Source: Comamonas sp. Y33R10-2 (GTDB taxonomy: Bacteria > Pseudomonadota > Gammaproteobacteria > Burkholderiales > Burkholderiaceae_C). Taken from it: a DNA stretch of 64,000 bases. Of this stretch, positions 27,907 through 38,231 are shown in pieces. The translations under genes were made by a program, and so were the position numbers. The stretch lies in NCBI RefSeq assembly GCF_019355935.1, contig NZ_CP079925.1, positions 1,736,001 through 1,800,000 of the forward strand, written 5' to 3'. Each line of letters starts with the position of its first letter. Position 1 is the stretch's first letter. Below the pieces are notes generated by a model. That model made no database searches. It had not been told where the DNA came from and saw only the letters and a program-made list of their open reading frames with translations.

Positions 27907-29334
27907 TTAGAAATTCAAAGTGCGCTTATCTACAGCCAGAGCGGCTTCCTTGGTAGATTCAGACAGCGATGGGTGTGCGTGGCAGATGCGGGCGATGTCT
28001 TCGCTCGATGCCTTGAACTCCATGGCCACCACGGCTTCAGAGATCAGCTCGGACACCATGGGGCCGACCATGTGGACGCCCAAGATTTCATCGGTCTCAG
28101 CATCGGCCAGGAACTTCACCATGCCGGTCGTATCGCCCAGCGCACGTGCGCGGCCGTTCGCCAGGAATGGGAATGTGCCGGCCTTGTACTTAACGCCATC
28201 AGCCTTGAGCTGCTGCTCGGTGCGGCCCACCCATGCCACTTCAGGGCTGGTGTAGATCACGGAAGGCAGAGTTGCGAAGTTCACATGACCATGCTGGCCC
28301 GCGATGCGCTCGGCCACGGCCACAGCTTCTTCTTCAGCCTTGTGTGCCAGCATAGGGCCACGCACCACGTCGCCCACCGCCCACACGCCGGGCAAGTTGG
28401 TCTTGCACAGGTCGTCCACCACGATGGCGCCGCGCTCGTCCAGAGCCAGGCCCACGGCTTCAGCGTTCAGGCCGATGGTGTTGGCGGTACGGCCAATAGA
28501 GACAATCAACTTGTCCACTTCCAGCGACTGGGCTTCGCCCTTGGCGTTGGTATAAGCAACAGACACGCCCTTCTTGCCAGCCTTGACTTCGCCGATCTTC
28601 ACGCCCAGCTCGATCTTCAGACCTTGCTTGTCGAAAGCCTTCTTGGCTTCCTTGGCGATTTGCTCGTCCACCACAGGCAGGAACTTGTCCATGCCTTCGA
28701 GCACGGTCACTTCCGTGCCCAGACGACGCCAGACCGAACCCATTTCCAGACCGATCACGCCAGCGCCGATCAGTGCCAGCTTCTTAGGCATGTTGTTCAG
28801 GCTCAAAGCGCCGTCGTTGGACAGCACGTTTTCTTCATCAAAAGGCAGTCCGGGCAGTGCACGGGCATTGGAGCCAGTTGCCACAATGATTTGCTTGCCG
28901 GTGATGACTTCTTCTTCCTTGCCAGCCACCTTGATTTCATAGCCGCCTTCAGCAGCCTTCACAAAGGAGCCTCGGCCGTGGAAAAACGTAACCTTGTTTT
29001 TCTTCAGCAGGTACAGAATGCCGTCGTTGTTTTGCTTCACGATCGCTTCCTTGCGGGCGATCATCTTGGCCACATCCATCTCCACCTTGCCAGTCGAGAT
29101 GCCGTGGTCAGCAAAGTGCAGCTCGGCATGTTCGAAATGCTCGGAAGACTGCAGCAGCGCCTTGGAGGGGATGCAACCCACGTTGGTGCAGGTACCGCCA
29201 GGAGCAGCGCCGCCCGCAGCGTTCTTCCACTCGTCGATACAGGCGACGTTGAAACCCAGTTGTGCAGCACGGATCGCTGCGATGTAGCCGCCAGGGCCTG
29301 CGCCGATCACGACGACGTCAAATTGCTTGCTCAT
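27907..29334 (-). CDS. lpdA: Dihydrolipoyl dehydrogenase (E3)
   Basis: FAD enzyme of 475 residues that reoxidises lipoyl groups of the 2-oxoglutarate dehydrogenase complex with NAD+. FAD motif GAGPGG is at 11-16, the redox-active disulfide Cys49-Cys54 in GGTCTNVGCIPSKALL, the NAD-binding GAGVIGLEMGS near 190, and the C-terminal active-site HAHPSLSE. The ATG at 29334 (MSKQFD) is used rather than the longer open frame because it matches the family start. It lies 83 bp after sucB with a hairpin in the gap. Confidence 0.97.
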   Translation of the reverse strand: MSKQFDVVVIGAGPGGYIAAIRAAQLGFNVACIDEWKNAAGGAAPGGTCTNVGCIPSKALLQSSEHFEHAELHFADHGISTGKVEMDVAKMIARKEAIVKQNNDGILYLLKKNKVTFFHGRGSFVKAAEGGYEIKVAGKEEEVITGKQIIVATGSNARALPGLPFDEENVLSNDGALSLNNMPKKLALIGAGVIGLEMGSVWRRLGTEVTVLEGMDKFLPVVDEQIAKEAKKAFDKQGLKIELGVKIGEVKAGKKGVSVAYTNAKGEAQSLEVDKLIVSIGRTANTIGLNAEAVGLALDERGAIVVDDLCKTNLPGVWAVGDVVRGPMLAHKAEEEAVAVAERIAGQHGHVNFATLPSVIYTSPEVAWVGRTEQQLKADGVKYKAGTFPFLANGRARALGDTTGMVKFLADAETDEILGVHMVGPMVSELISEAVVAMEFKASSEDIARICHAHPSLSESTKEAALAVDKRTLNF

Positions 29335-29368
29335 GATTGAAATCTTTACTCTGTTTAACTGCAAAAAA

Positions 29369-29391
29369 GCCCACCGCTTTTGGTGGTGGGC
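29369..29391 (-). terminator. Terminator-like hairpin between sucB and lpd
   Basis: Stem GCCCACC / GGTGGGC, followed on the minus strand by a run of six T. It falls inside the presumed sucA-sucB-lpd operon and could lower lpd expression relative to sucAB. Confidence 0.75.
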
Positions 29392-29417
29392 CTTATCGAA
29401 TTGAGACCTGCGAAAAA

Positions 29418-30635
29418 TTACAGATCAAACAGCAGACGGGATGGATCTTCCAGCGCGTCCTTCATGGCGACCAGGCTCAGCACAGCTTCGCGGCCGTCGA
29501 TGATGCGGTGGTCATAAGACAGTGCCAGATAGTTCATGGGGCGAATCACGATCTGACCGTTTTCGACCACAGCACGGTCCTTGGTTGCGTGCACGCCCAG
29601 AATGGCGGACTGAGGTGGGTTGATGATGGGGGTAGACATCATCGAGCCGAAGGTGCCGCCATTGGAGATGGAGAAAGTACCGCCAGTCATGTCTTCAATG
29701 CCCAGCTTGCCTTCCTTGGCCTTTTGACCGAATTCAGCAATCTTCTTTTCGATGTCGGCGAAGCTCATCTGATCTGCATTGCGCAGGATGGGCACCACCA
29801 GACCGCGAGGAGAGCTCACAGCGATACCGATGTCGAAGTAACCGTGATAGATGATGTCGTTGCCGTCCACCGAAGCGTTCACCGCAGGGAACTTCTTCAA
29901 AGCGTGCACAGCCGCCTTGACGAAGAAGGACATGAAGCCCAGCTTCACACCGTGTTCCTTGGTGAAGGAGTCCTGGAACTTCTTGCGCATGTCCATCACA
30001 GGAGCCATGTTCACTTCATTGAACGTGGTCAGGATGGCGTTGGTGGCTTGCGACTGCAGCAGACGCTCAGCAATACGGGCACGCAGACGTGTCATAGGCA
30101 CGCGCTGCTCTGGGCGCTCGCCCAAAATAGCGGGAGCAGCAGCCACTTGAGCCACGGGAGCTGCAGCAGGAGCGGCTGCGCCAGTCTTGACTGCGTTCAG
30201 CGCATCACCCTTGGTCACGCGGCCGTCTTTGCCGGAACCAGCCACATTCGCTGTGGACAGATTGTTGTCGGCCAAAATCTTGGCAGCAGCAGGCATCGCC
30301 ACACCGCTCTTGTCGGCAGCAGGAGCTGCAGCAGCCACGGGGGCAGCAGCAGGAGCCGAAACGGCGGGAGCGGCAGCAGGAGCGCCAGCCACAGCTGCGG
30401 AGTCGATCTTAGCGATCAGCTGCTCAGCGATCACGGTTGCGCCGTCGCCTTGCAGGATTTCAGTGATCACGCCAGCCGAAGGAGCAGGCACTTCGAGCAC
30501 GACCTTGTCGGTTTCGATTTCGATCAGGATTTCGTCCACAGCCACTGCCTCGCCAACCTTTTTTTTCCAGGTCAGCATGGTTGCTTCAGCGATGGATTCG
30601 GACAACTGGGGGACTTTGACTTCAACGATAGCCAT
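29418..30635 (-). CDS. sucB: Dihydrolipoyllysine-residue succinyltransferase (E2 of 2-oxoglutarate dehydrogenase)
   Basis: E2 subunit of 405 residues. A single lipoyl domain (1-75) carries Lys44 in ETDKVVLEV; an Ala/Pro-rich linker, a peripheral subunit-binding domain (about 107-145, ending in [10 protein letters not shown]) and the acyltransferase domain follow, with the catalytic SYDHRIIDG near residue 375. The start at 30635 (MAIVEVKV) has GGAAAGA upstream and matches the family. It lies 63 bp after sucA. It transfers succinyl groups to CoA in the TCA cycle. Confidence 0.97.
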   Translation of the reverse strand: MAIVEVKVPQLSESIAEATMLTWKKKVGEAVAVDEILIEIETDKVVLEVPAPSAGVITEILQGDGATVIAEQLIAKIDSAAVAGAPAAAPAVSAPAAAPVAAAAPAADKSGVAMPAAAKILADNNLSTANVAGSGKDGRVTKGDALNAVKTGAAAPAAAPVAQVAAAPAILGERPEQRVPMTRLRARIAERLLQSQATNAILTTFNEVNMAPVMDMRKKFQDSFTKEHGVKLGFMSFFVKAAVHALKKFPAVNASVDGNDIIYHGYFDIGIAVSSPRGLVVPILRNADQMSFADIEKKIAEFGQKAKEGKLGIEDMTGGTFSISNGGTFGSMMSTPIINPPQSAILGVHATKDRAVVENGQIVIRPMNYLALSYDHRIIDGREAVLSLVAMKDALEDPSRLLFDL

Positions 30636-30698
30636 TTTATTTCTTTCCAAAAGTGTTTTGTCTGATACGAACAAACGTAGAGAAGCGGTTTGACTGCC

Positions 30699-33578
30699 TT
30701 ATTTGGTCAGAACAAAACCCTTGAGTTTGGCGAATGCGCCTTCCACCAGTGCCTTTTGTTGCTCTTGGTGCAGATGCGAGTAACCCACAGCAGGCGAAGC
30801 GGACGCAGCGCGACCGGAGTAGCCCAGCTTTTGGCCTTCACGCATGTTTTCGTGAATATTGTGCTGAATGAAGAACCAAGCACCTTGGTTCTGTGGCTCA
30901 TCCTGGCACCACACGATGTCAGTCGCGTTGGAGTACTTCTTCACTTCGGCAGCGAATGCCTTGTGCGGGAAGGGGTAGACCTGTTCGACGCGGATGATAG
31001 CCACGTCATCAATTTCTTTCTCCGTACGCTTCTTGACCAGATCGTAATACACCTTGCCCGAGCAAGCGACGATGCGCTTGACCTTGGCAGCGTTCTTGAC
31101 GATGGCCTCGTTCTGCTCAGGAATCACGGTCTGGAAGCCACCAGAGGTGAACTCGGACAGAGGCGAAGTTGCGTCCTTGTTACGCAGCAGCGACTTGGGA
31201 GTCATGATGATCAGTGGCTTGCGCAGGTTGCGCACCATCTGACGACGCAGCACGTGGAAGATCTGGCTGGCCGTTGTAGGCTGCACGATCTGCATGTTAG
31301 CGTCAGCAGCCAGCTGCATGAAGCGTTCCAGACGGGCTGAGCTGTGCTCAGGGCCTTGGCCTTCATAGCCGTGTGGCAGCATCAGAGTCAGGCCGTTGAC
31401 ACGACCCCACTTGACTTCACCGGAGGCGATGAACTGGTCGATCACAACTTGAGCGCCGTTGGCGAAGTCGCCGAACTGGGCTTCCCACACCACCAGGGTG
31501 TTGGGGTCGTTCGATGCGTAGCCGTATTCAAAGCCCAGCACTGCCTCTTCAGACAAGATGGAGTCGATCACGACGAACGGGGCTTGGTTGTCAGCCACGT
31601 TTTGCAGAGGGATGTAGGTGCCCTCGTCCCACTTTTCACGCTTTTGATCGTGAACCACAGCGTGGCGGTGGGTAAAGGTGCCGCGACCAGAGTCTTCACC
31701 CGACAGACGCACGGGGAAGCCCGAAGCAGCCAACGAGCCGAAAGCCATGGTTTCGCCCATGCCCCAGTCAATGTTCACATCGCCACGGCCCATGGCTGCG
31801 CGATCGTCATACACCTTCTTGACCAGCGCGTGAGGGTTCACGCTGGCTGGCAGGGTAGTGATTCTCTCGGCCAGACGCTTCCACTCAGCCAAAGGAATGG
31901 CGGTGTCGCCAGCGTCAGTCCAAGTCTTGCCAACGAATGGGCTCCAGTCCACTGCGTACTTGCTCTTGAAGTTGGTCAGCACCACATCTTGTGTGTGACG
32001 ACCTGCATCCATCGCAGCTCGGTAGGCCTTGACCATGTCGTCGCCCAGCGTTTCGCCCAAGCCTTGAGTGGCCAGCTTGTCTGCGTACAGCTTGCGCGTG
32101 CCGGGGTGGGCAGCGATCTTTTTGTACATCAGAGGCTGTGTCAGCGCAGGAGTGTCTTGCTCGTTGTGACCCAGCTTGCGGAAGCAGACGATATCAACAA
32201 CGATGTCCTTGGAGAACTCCATGCGGAAGTCCATCGCCAGCTTCATAGCCAGACACACGGCTTCAGGATCATCACCGTTGACGTGCAGAACAGGCGACTC
32301 AACCATCTTCACGATGTCCGTGCAATACGTGGTCGAACGGAGGTCACGGGGGTCAGAGGTGGTGAAACCGATCTGGTTGTTAATGATGATGTGAACCGTA
32401 CCGCCTGTGGTGTAGCCACGGGTTTCGGAAAGAGCCAGAGTTTCTTGGTTCACGCCCTGACCGGCAAAAGCGGCATCACCGTGCACCAGCACAGGCAGCA
32501 CTTGCTTGCCTTGAGGGTCATCGCGACGATCCATACGCGAACGCACCGAGCCTTCAACCACGGGGTTGACGATTTCTAGGTGAGAAGGGTTAAACGCCAG
32601 CGACAGGTGAACGGGGCCGCCCTTGGCAGACACGTCAGAACTGAAGCCTTGGTGATACTTCACGTCACCAGCAGGCAGGTCTTCAGGCGCTGTGTGATCG
32701 AACTCAGCGAACAAGTCCTTAGGCATTTTGCCCAAGGTGTTCACCAGCACGTTCAAGCGACCGCGGTGAGCCATACCGATCACAACTTCTTGTACGCCCA
32801 AGGCGCTAGCCGTGTTGATTAGCTCATCCATCGCAGCAATGAAGGACTCGCCGCCTTCCAGCGAGAAGCGCTTCTGACCCACATACTTGGTGTGCAGGTA
32901 GCGCTCTAGGCCTTCAGCAGCGGTCAAGCGATCCAGAATGCGCTTCTTTTCGTCTGCATTAAAGACGGGCTTGGAGCGAATGGACTCCAAGCGCTGCTGC
33001 CACCAGCGTTTTTGGTTTTGATCGGTGGCATACATGTACTCAGCACCCAAAGTGCCGCAGTACGTTTCGCGCAGAGCATTGACCAGCTCGCGCAAAGTCA
33101 TAGTGTCTTTGCCGAAGAAGGTGTTGCTGGTGTTGAATACCACTTCTTGGTCGGCATCGGTGAAGCCGTAGAACGACAGCTCCAGCTCAGGAATTTCGGG
33201 GCGCTCGGTGCGCTTCAGAGGATCCAGATCAGCCCAGCGCTGGCCCACATTGCGGTAAGCAGCAATCAGCTGCTGCACTGCTGTGCGTTTGCGACCCAAC
33301 TCGGAGTCTGCGCCAGAAGCCACAACCACCTTGGTGCCGCCTTGCTTTGCACGTTCGGCAAAAGCATTGATCACTGGCAGGTGAGGGATATCCTTGTTGT
33401 CCGTACCATCGACGGCTGGCACATGCTGCAGAGCATCGAAATACTCGCGCCATGAATCGGGGACGCTATTGGGATTAGCCAAATAGCTTTCGTACATCTC
33501 TTCGACATAAGGCGCATTGCCGCCGAAAAGATAAGTATTGCCTTCATAGGCTTGATAGATCGATGATTGATCACTCAT
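30699..33578 (-). CDS. sucA: 2-oxoglutarate dehydrogenase E1 component
   Basis: Thiamine-diphosphate-dependent E1 of 959 residues, of the usual length (E. coli 933). The N-terminal E2-binding segment contains YLFGGNAPYVEEMYESYL; the core has GMAHRGRLNVL, SLAFNPSHLEIVNPV, the ThDP motif region GDAAFAGQG and NQIGFTT; the C-terminal part has SHLHQE-like and QNQGAW motifs. It decarboxylates 2-oxoglutarate in the TCA cycle. It is first gene of sucA-sucB-lpd and is divergent from the AI-2E permease gene across 220 bp. Confidence 0.98.
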   Translation of the reverse strand: MSDQSSIYQAYEGNTYLFGGNAPYVEEMYESYLANPNSVPDSWREYFDALQHVPAVDGTDNKDIPHLPVINAFAERAKQGGTKVVVASGADSELGRKRTAVQQLIAAYRNVGQRWADLDPLKRTERPEIPELELSFYGFTDADQEVVFNTSNTFFGKDTMTLRELVNALRETYCGTLGAEYMYATDQNQKRWWQQRLESIRSKPVFNADEKKRILDRLTAAEGLERYLHTKYVGQKRFSLEGGESFIAAMDELINTASALGVQEVVIGMAHRGRLNVLVNTLGKMPKDLFAEFDHTAPEDLPAGDVKYHQGFSSDVSAKGGPVHLSLAFNPSHLEIVNPVVEGSVRSRMDRRDDPQGKQVLPVLVHGDAAFAGQGVNQETLALSETRGYTTGGTVHIIINNQIGFTTSDPRDLRSTTYCTDIVKMVESPVLHVNGDDPEAVCLAMKLAMDFRMEFSKDIVVDIVCFRKLGHNEQDTPALTQPLMYKKIAAHPGTRKLYADKLATQGLGETLGDDMVKAYRAAMDAGRHTQDVVLTNFKSKYAVDWSPFVGKTWTDAGDTAIPLAEWKRLAERITTLPASVNPHALVKKVYDDRAAMGRGDVNIDWGMGETMAFGSLAASGFPVRLSGEDSGRGTFTHRHAVVHDQKREKWDEGTYIPLQNVADNQAPFVVIDSILSEEAVLGFEYGYASNDPNTLVVWEAQFGDFANGAQVVIDQFIASGEVKWGRVNGLTLMLPHGYEGQGPEHSSARLERFMQLAADANMQIVQPTTASQIFHVLRRQMVRNLRKPLIIMTPKSLLRNKDATSPLSEFTSGGFQTVIPEQNEAIVKNAAKVKRIVACSGKVYYDLVKKRTEKEIDDVAIIRVEQVYPFPHKAFAAEVKKYSNATDIVWCQDEPQNQGAWFFIQHNIHENMREGQKLGYSGRAASASPAVGYSHLHQEQQKALVEGAFAKLKGFVLTK

Positions 33579-33798
33579 ATTGCGCTGACCTCCGCTCTCC
33601 TGAAGAAAGCATTAGCTGGTTTGTAGAACCTTCCGCGACACGGCTGTACCGATTGGCGGATGCGACTGTGGCATGGGAAGGGCCTGAAGTTGCGGGAGTC
33701 ATTGTGCCACCGTTCAAAGCTTGAGTCTTATAAAAGACATGCTGTTTACACACCGAGTACTCGCTTACATTGCGTGAATCTCAAAAACTTGGATTCGT

Positions 33799-35001
33799 AT
33801 GCCACTTCTGCCCCTTCACAAACGTGCATTTATTCTTCTTTTGATAGCAGTCACTCTTGGTTTCGGCTTGGTTTTACAAGAATATGTCGTTGCCATCTTC
33901 TGGGGTGTTGTATTTGCCATCGTCTTTGCTCCTTTGCACCGCAAGCTGCTGGTGCGCATGCCTCAAAAACCCACGCTAGCAGCTCTTGCGACCCTGCTAA
34001 TTAGTCTGGTAATGGTGATTCTTCCACTGACCTTGATCAGTCTTTCGCTCATCAAGGAAACCGCCGCTATTTATGAACGCATCAACAGCGGCAACCTGTC
34101 AGCAGGCAGCTATGTAGAACAAATTTTCAACGCCATGCCCTCTTGGATGACGCCGTGGATGGAGAAGCTGCACCTAGGCACGCTGAGTGAAATTCAGACC
34201 AAGCTCTCCAATGTCGCCTTGGAAGCGAGCAAGCTTGCCGCAAGCAAGGCCGTAGGCTTGGGACAGAACACGCTAGGCTTTGTGGTGGGCTTTGGCGTGA
34301 TGCTGTACCTCATCTTCTTTTTGCTGCGAGACGGCAAAGCATTGGTCGCCCGCATCTGGGCCGCCACCCCTTTAGCGCACGACCATAAACGAGAGCTTGC
34401 TATCAAATTCATCACAGTCATTCGCGCCACCGTTAAAGGCAATTTGGCTGTGGCTGCGGCTCAAGGCGCTCTCGGTGGTTTGATTTTCTGGATTCTCGGC
34501 ATCCAAGGCGCCGTGCTATGGGCCGTGGTCATGGCTTTTCTATCTTTGCTGCCCGCTGTAGGAGCTGGCCTGGTCTGGGGCCCTGTTGCGATTTACTTCT
34601 TCGCCACTGGCGACGCCACCAAGGGTGTTGTTTTAGCCGCTTACGGAATTTTGGTGATCGGCTTGGTAGACAACGTTCTGCGCCCCTTACTGGTTGGCAA
34701 GGACACCAAAATGCCGGACTATGTGGTGCTGATCTCCACCCTGGGCGGCATGGCCTTGTTTGGGCTTTCGGGCTTTGTCCTCGGCCCCGCTATTGCAGCA
34801 TTGTTCATGGCTGCGTGGGAATTATTTACCACCATGCAAGAACAAGAAGAGAAACAACTGCGTGATGAACTCGCTCGAAAAAGCATTATTCAAACCAATG
34901 CCTTCATTCCAAATGAATTGCAAAACGAATCAAATTCGACGATTAATGAAATTTCAGAAAATACTGAAAACTCAAACAACAACAAGCAGAATAAGTCATA
35001 G
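33799..35001 (+). CDS. AI-2E family (PerM-type) membrane permease
   Basis: Inner-membrane protein of 400 residues with about eight predicted helices, family AI-2E/PerM. Signatures are the paired N-terminal helices, GVMLYLIFFLLRDG, the central GNLAVAAAQGALGGL, and PLLVGKDTKMPDYVVLISTLGG near the end. Members export varied cargo or ions; the autoinducer-2 role shown for TqsA should not be assumed. The last 40 or so residues are an Asn/Ser/Glu-rich low-complexity tail (NESNSTINEIS then a run with NNNKQNKS), encoded by a stretch richer in A/T than the rest of the gene. The ATG at 33799 is the first of the frame. Confidence 0.88.
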   Translation: MPLLPLHKRAFILLLIAVTLGFGLVLQEYVVAIFWGVVFAIVFAPLHRKLLVRMPQKPTLAALATLLISLVMVILPLTLISLSLIKETAAIYERINSGNLSAGSYVEQIFNAMPSWMTPWMEKLHLGTLSEIQTKLSNVALEASKLAASKAVGLGQNTLGFVVGFGVMLYLIFFLLRDGKALVARIWAATPLAHDHKRELAIKFITVIRATVKGNLAVAAAQGALGGLIFWILGIQGAVLWAVVMAFLSLLPAVGAGLVWGPVAIYFFATGDATKGVVLAAYGILVIGLVDNVLRPLLVGKDTKMPDYVVLISTLGGMALFGLSGFVLGPAIAALFMAAWELFTTMQEQEEKQLRDELARKSIIQTNAFIPNELQNESNSTINEISENTENSNNNKQNKS

Positions 35002-35161
35002 CTATTCAATATAGGTCTGATTGAAAAAAACAAAAACGAATTTAAACAATCAAAGACGCTCAGAACCACTCAACTTTTAAGGGTTAGCGACTGCTATCAA
35101 AAAAGGAACAAGTCGTAAAATCTGTTTTCACATAAGCGTTCAACCGAAAAGGTACCCCACA

Positions 35162-38100
35162 ATGGTCCAATTCTCCAGACGCCAGTTCATGAAAGTGACT
35201 GGTTCGACTCTGGCGGGTTCGAGCTTGGCTCTGATGGGTTTCTCCCCCACAGCTGCTCTTGCTGAGGTGCGACAGTACAAACTGTCAGCCACCACCGTAA
35301 CTCGCCAGACCTGCACCTACTGCTCAGTAGGCTGCGGAATTTTGATGTACTCCTTGGGTGATGGCGTTAAGAACGCCCATCTGTCAGTACTGCACGTGGA
35401 AGGCGACCCGGATCACCCGGTCAATCGCGGCACACTGTGCCCCAAGGGTGCTTCGCTGCTGGACTTCGTTCACAGCCCCAACCGCCTCAAGTATCCAGAG
35501 TACCGCGCTCCCGGCTCGACCGAATGGAAGCGCATCTCCTGGGATGATGCTCTGAGCCGTGTTGCCAAGCTCCTCAAGGACGACCGCGACGCCAACTTCA
35601 TTGAAAAAAATGAAAAAGGCCAGACGGTTAACCGTTGGCTCACCACTGGCATGCTGGCCGCTTCGGCCTCCAGCAACGAAGCCGGTTACGTCACACACAA
35701 AGTAGCCCGTTCATGGGGCATGCTGGCGCTCGATAACCAAGCACGTGTCTGACACGGCCCGACGGTGGCAGGTCTTGCCCCGACGTTTGGCCGTGGAGCC
35801 ATGACCAATCACTGGGTTGACATCAAAAATGCTGATGTGATCCTGGTAATGGGTGGTAACGCAGCAGAAGCTCATCCTTGTGGTTTTAAGTGGGTCACCG
35901 AAGCTAAAGAGCACAACAAGGCTCACTTCATGGTGGTGGATCCGCGTTTCAACCGCTCCGCATCGGTCGCCGATTTCTACGCCCCTATCCGTTCGGGCTC
36001 GGACATCGTGTTCCTGGGCGGCATCATTAATTACTTGTTGACCAACGACAAGATTCACCACGAATACGTTAAGAACTACACAGACTTCTCGTACATCGTG
36101 CGCGAAGACTTTGCGTTCGACGAAGGTATCTTCTCTGGCTACAACCCCGAGACTCGCACTTACGACAAATCGTCGTGGGATTACGAGCTGGGTGAAGACG
36201 GCTTTGTGAAGACTGACCCCTCGCTGCAGCACCCCCGCAGTGTGTACCAGTGGCTCAAGCGCCACTACGCAGGCTACACCCCTGAAAAGGTGGAAAGCAT
36301 CTGCGGCACACCCAAGGAAAAGTTCCTGCATGTGGCCGAAAAGTTTGCTTCGACTGCTCAAGCAGGTCGTGTCGCAACCATCATGTACGCCCTGGGCTGG
36401 ACACAGCACACCACCGGCGCACAGATGCTGCGTACGGGCGCCATGATCCAGTTGCTTTGCGGCAATATCGGTCTTGCTGGCGGCGGCATGAACGCGCTGC
36501 GTGGCCACTCCAACATCCAAGGTCTGACTGACCTGGGCATTCTGTCTGCTTCGCTTCCCGGGTACCTGACGCTTCCAAATGAAGCGGAGCAAGAGTACAG
36601 CAAGTTCATCGACTCACGCACACCTAAGCTGATGCGCCCCGGTCAGATGAACTACTGGTCGAACACGCCCAAGTTCCACGTCAGCCTGATGAAGGCTTGG
36701 TACGGCCCTGCAGCGACTGCTGAAAACAACTGGGCTTATGACTATTTGCCTAAGTTGGACAAGCAGTACGACATGCTGCAAGTTGCCGACCTGATGGTGC
36801 AAGGCAAGGTCAATGGCTACATTGCCCAAGGCTTTAACCCATTGGCATCGCTGGCCAACTCGAACAATGTTCGCAAGGGGCTGAGCAATCTGAAGTTCCT
36901 GGTGATCATGGATCCTCTGGTCACTGAAACCTCCGAGTTCTGGAAGAACCACGGCGAGTTCAATGATGTGGACTCCGCATCCATCCAGACCGAAGTGTTC
37001 CGCCTGCCCACCACCTGCTTCGCTGAAGAAGATGGCGCAGTCGTGAGCTCTTCACGCGTGCTGCAGTGGCACTGGAAGGCTGCAGAGCCACCAGGAGAGG
37101 CCAAGACCGACATCGCAATCATGTCGGGCCTGCACCTGCGTCTGAAGAAGATGTACGAGGCCGATGGCGGCAAGTTCCCTGACCCCATCAAGAACCTGTG
37201 GTGGCCTTACGCCCAGCCTGCACACCCATCCTCGGAAGAAATCGCCAAGGAATACAACGGTCGTGCGCTGGCAGACGTCAAGGACGCTAACGGCAACGTT
37301 ATCCGCAAGGCTGGCGAGCAGTTGGGTGGTTTTGGTGAACTGCGCGATGACGGCTCCACCGTCGGCGGCTGCTGGGTTTGGACTGGTTGCTGGACTTCGT
37401 CGGGCAACCAAATGGCCCGCCGCGACAACAGCGACCCTTCTGGCATAGGCAACACGCTGAACTGGGCTTGGGCATGGCCGGCTAACCGCCGCGTGCTGTA
37501 CAACCGTGCCTCTGCTGACCGTCAAGGTAAGCCGTTCGATCCAAAGCGCGTCCTTGTTAAGTGGGATGGCGCTAAGTGGGTTGGCCCGGATGTACCAGAC
37601 GTTGGTGTGACTTTGGACCCCGAAGTCATCAACCCGTTCATCATGAACCCCGAAGGTGTGGCTCGCTTCTTCGCTCGCAAGGGCTTGAACGAAGGTCCAT
37701 TCCCAACGCACTACGAAGCGTTTGATAACCCATTGGGCTACAACCCGATGTACCCAGAAAACAAGCTGGCCGTTATCAACCCCGCAGCGCGTATCTTGGA
37801 ATCGACTAAGGGCACAGCAGGCGATCCTAAGGAATATCCACATGTGGGTACGACTTACCGCTTGACCGAGCACTTCCACTACTGGACCAAGCACGTTCAG
37901 CTGAACAACATTGTTCAGCCTGAGCAGTTTGTGGAAATTGGTGAATCGCTGGCCAAGGAGTTGGGTATCGAGACCGGCCAAAAGGTCAAAGTTTCTTCTG
38001 CACGTGGATTCATCAAGGCGGCTGCCGTGGTGACTAAGCGCCTCAAAGAGATGAAGATCGACGGCAAGACAATCCATCACGTGGGTGTACCTATCCACTG

Positions 38101-38221
38101 GGGCTTCTCGACGACAGGTCGTAAGGGCTATCTGGCCAACAACCTGACCGCATCGATTGGCGATGGCAACAGCAACACACCTGAGTCCAAGACCTTCCTG
38201 GTCAAGGTCGAAAAGGCATAA
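35162..38221 (+). CDS. fdnG: Formate dehydrogenase (FDH-N/O type) major subunit, selenoprotein with in-frame UGA
   Basis: Molybdopterin enzyme of 1019 residues that oxidises formate in the periplasm. The N-terminus is a Tat signal with SRRQFMK (5-11). A [4Fe-4S] site uses Cys51, Cys54, Cys58 and Cys93. The TGA at 35750-35752 is codon 197 and falls in the motif ARV-U-HGPTVAGLAPT, exactly where E. coli FdnG has selenocysteine; reading continues in the same frame to 38221. A SECIS hairpin follows the codon (35760-35785). A standard gene call would give two pieces, 35162-35752 and a second one beginning after the UGA. The AAAGG before the ATG supports the start. Operon: fdnG-fdnH-fdnI-fdhE, then selA-selB-selC. 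fdoG would be an equally valid name. Confidence 0.96.
35760..35785 (+). promoter_or_regulatory. Bacterial SECIS element for selenocysteine insertion in fdnG
   Basis: Hairpin within the coding region, starting 7 bases after the UGA: outer pairs GG/CC, a single bulged U (35766), inner pairs GGC/GCC, and apical loop AGGUCUU. The lower stem CGAC/GACG adds pairs around one A-A mismatch. The bulged U and AGGUCU loop are the features that SelB recognises in the E. coli fdhF and fdnG SECIS. Confidence 0.9.
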
Positions 38222-38231
38222 GGAGTAGCTG

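Noticed and set aside
27850..29340. 496-codon plus-strand ORF
   Set aside because: Antisense of lpd.
33799..35001. Autoinducer-2 exporter in a quorum-sensing sense
   Set aside because: The family name does not establish the substrate; no luxS or related gene is near.
35750..35752. Stop codon splitting a formate dehydrogenase gene, as if a pseudogene
   Set aside because: Same frame on both sides, correct selenocysteine position, SECIS hairpin and linked selA, selB and tRNA-Sec make recoding far more likely.
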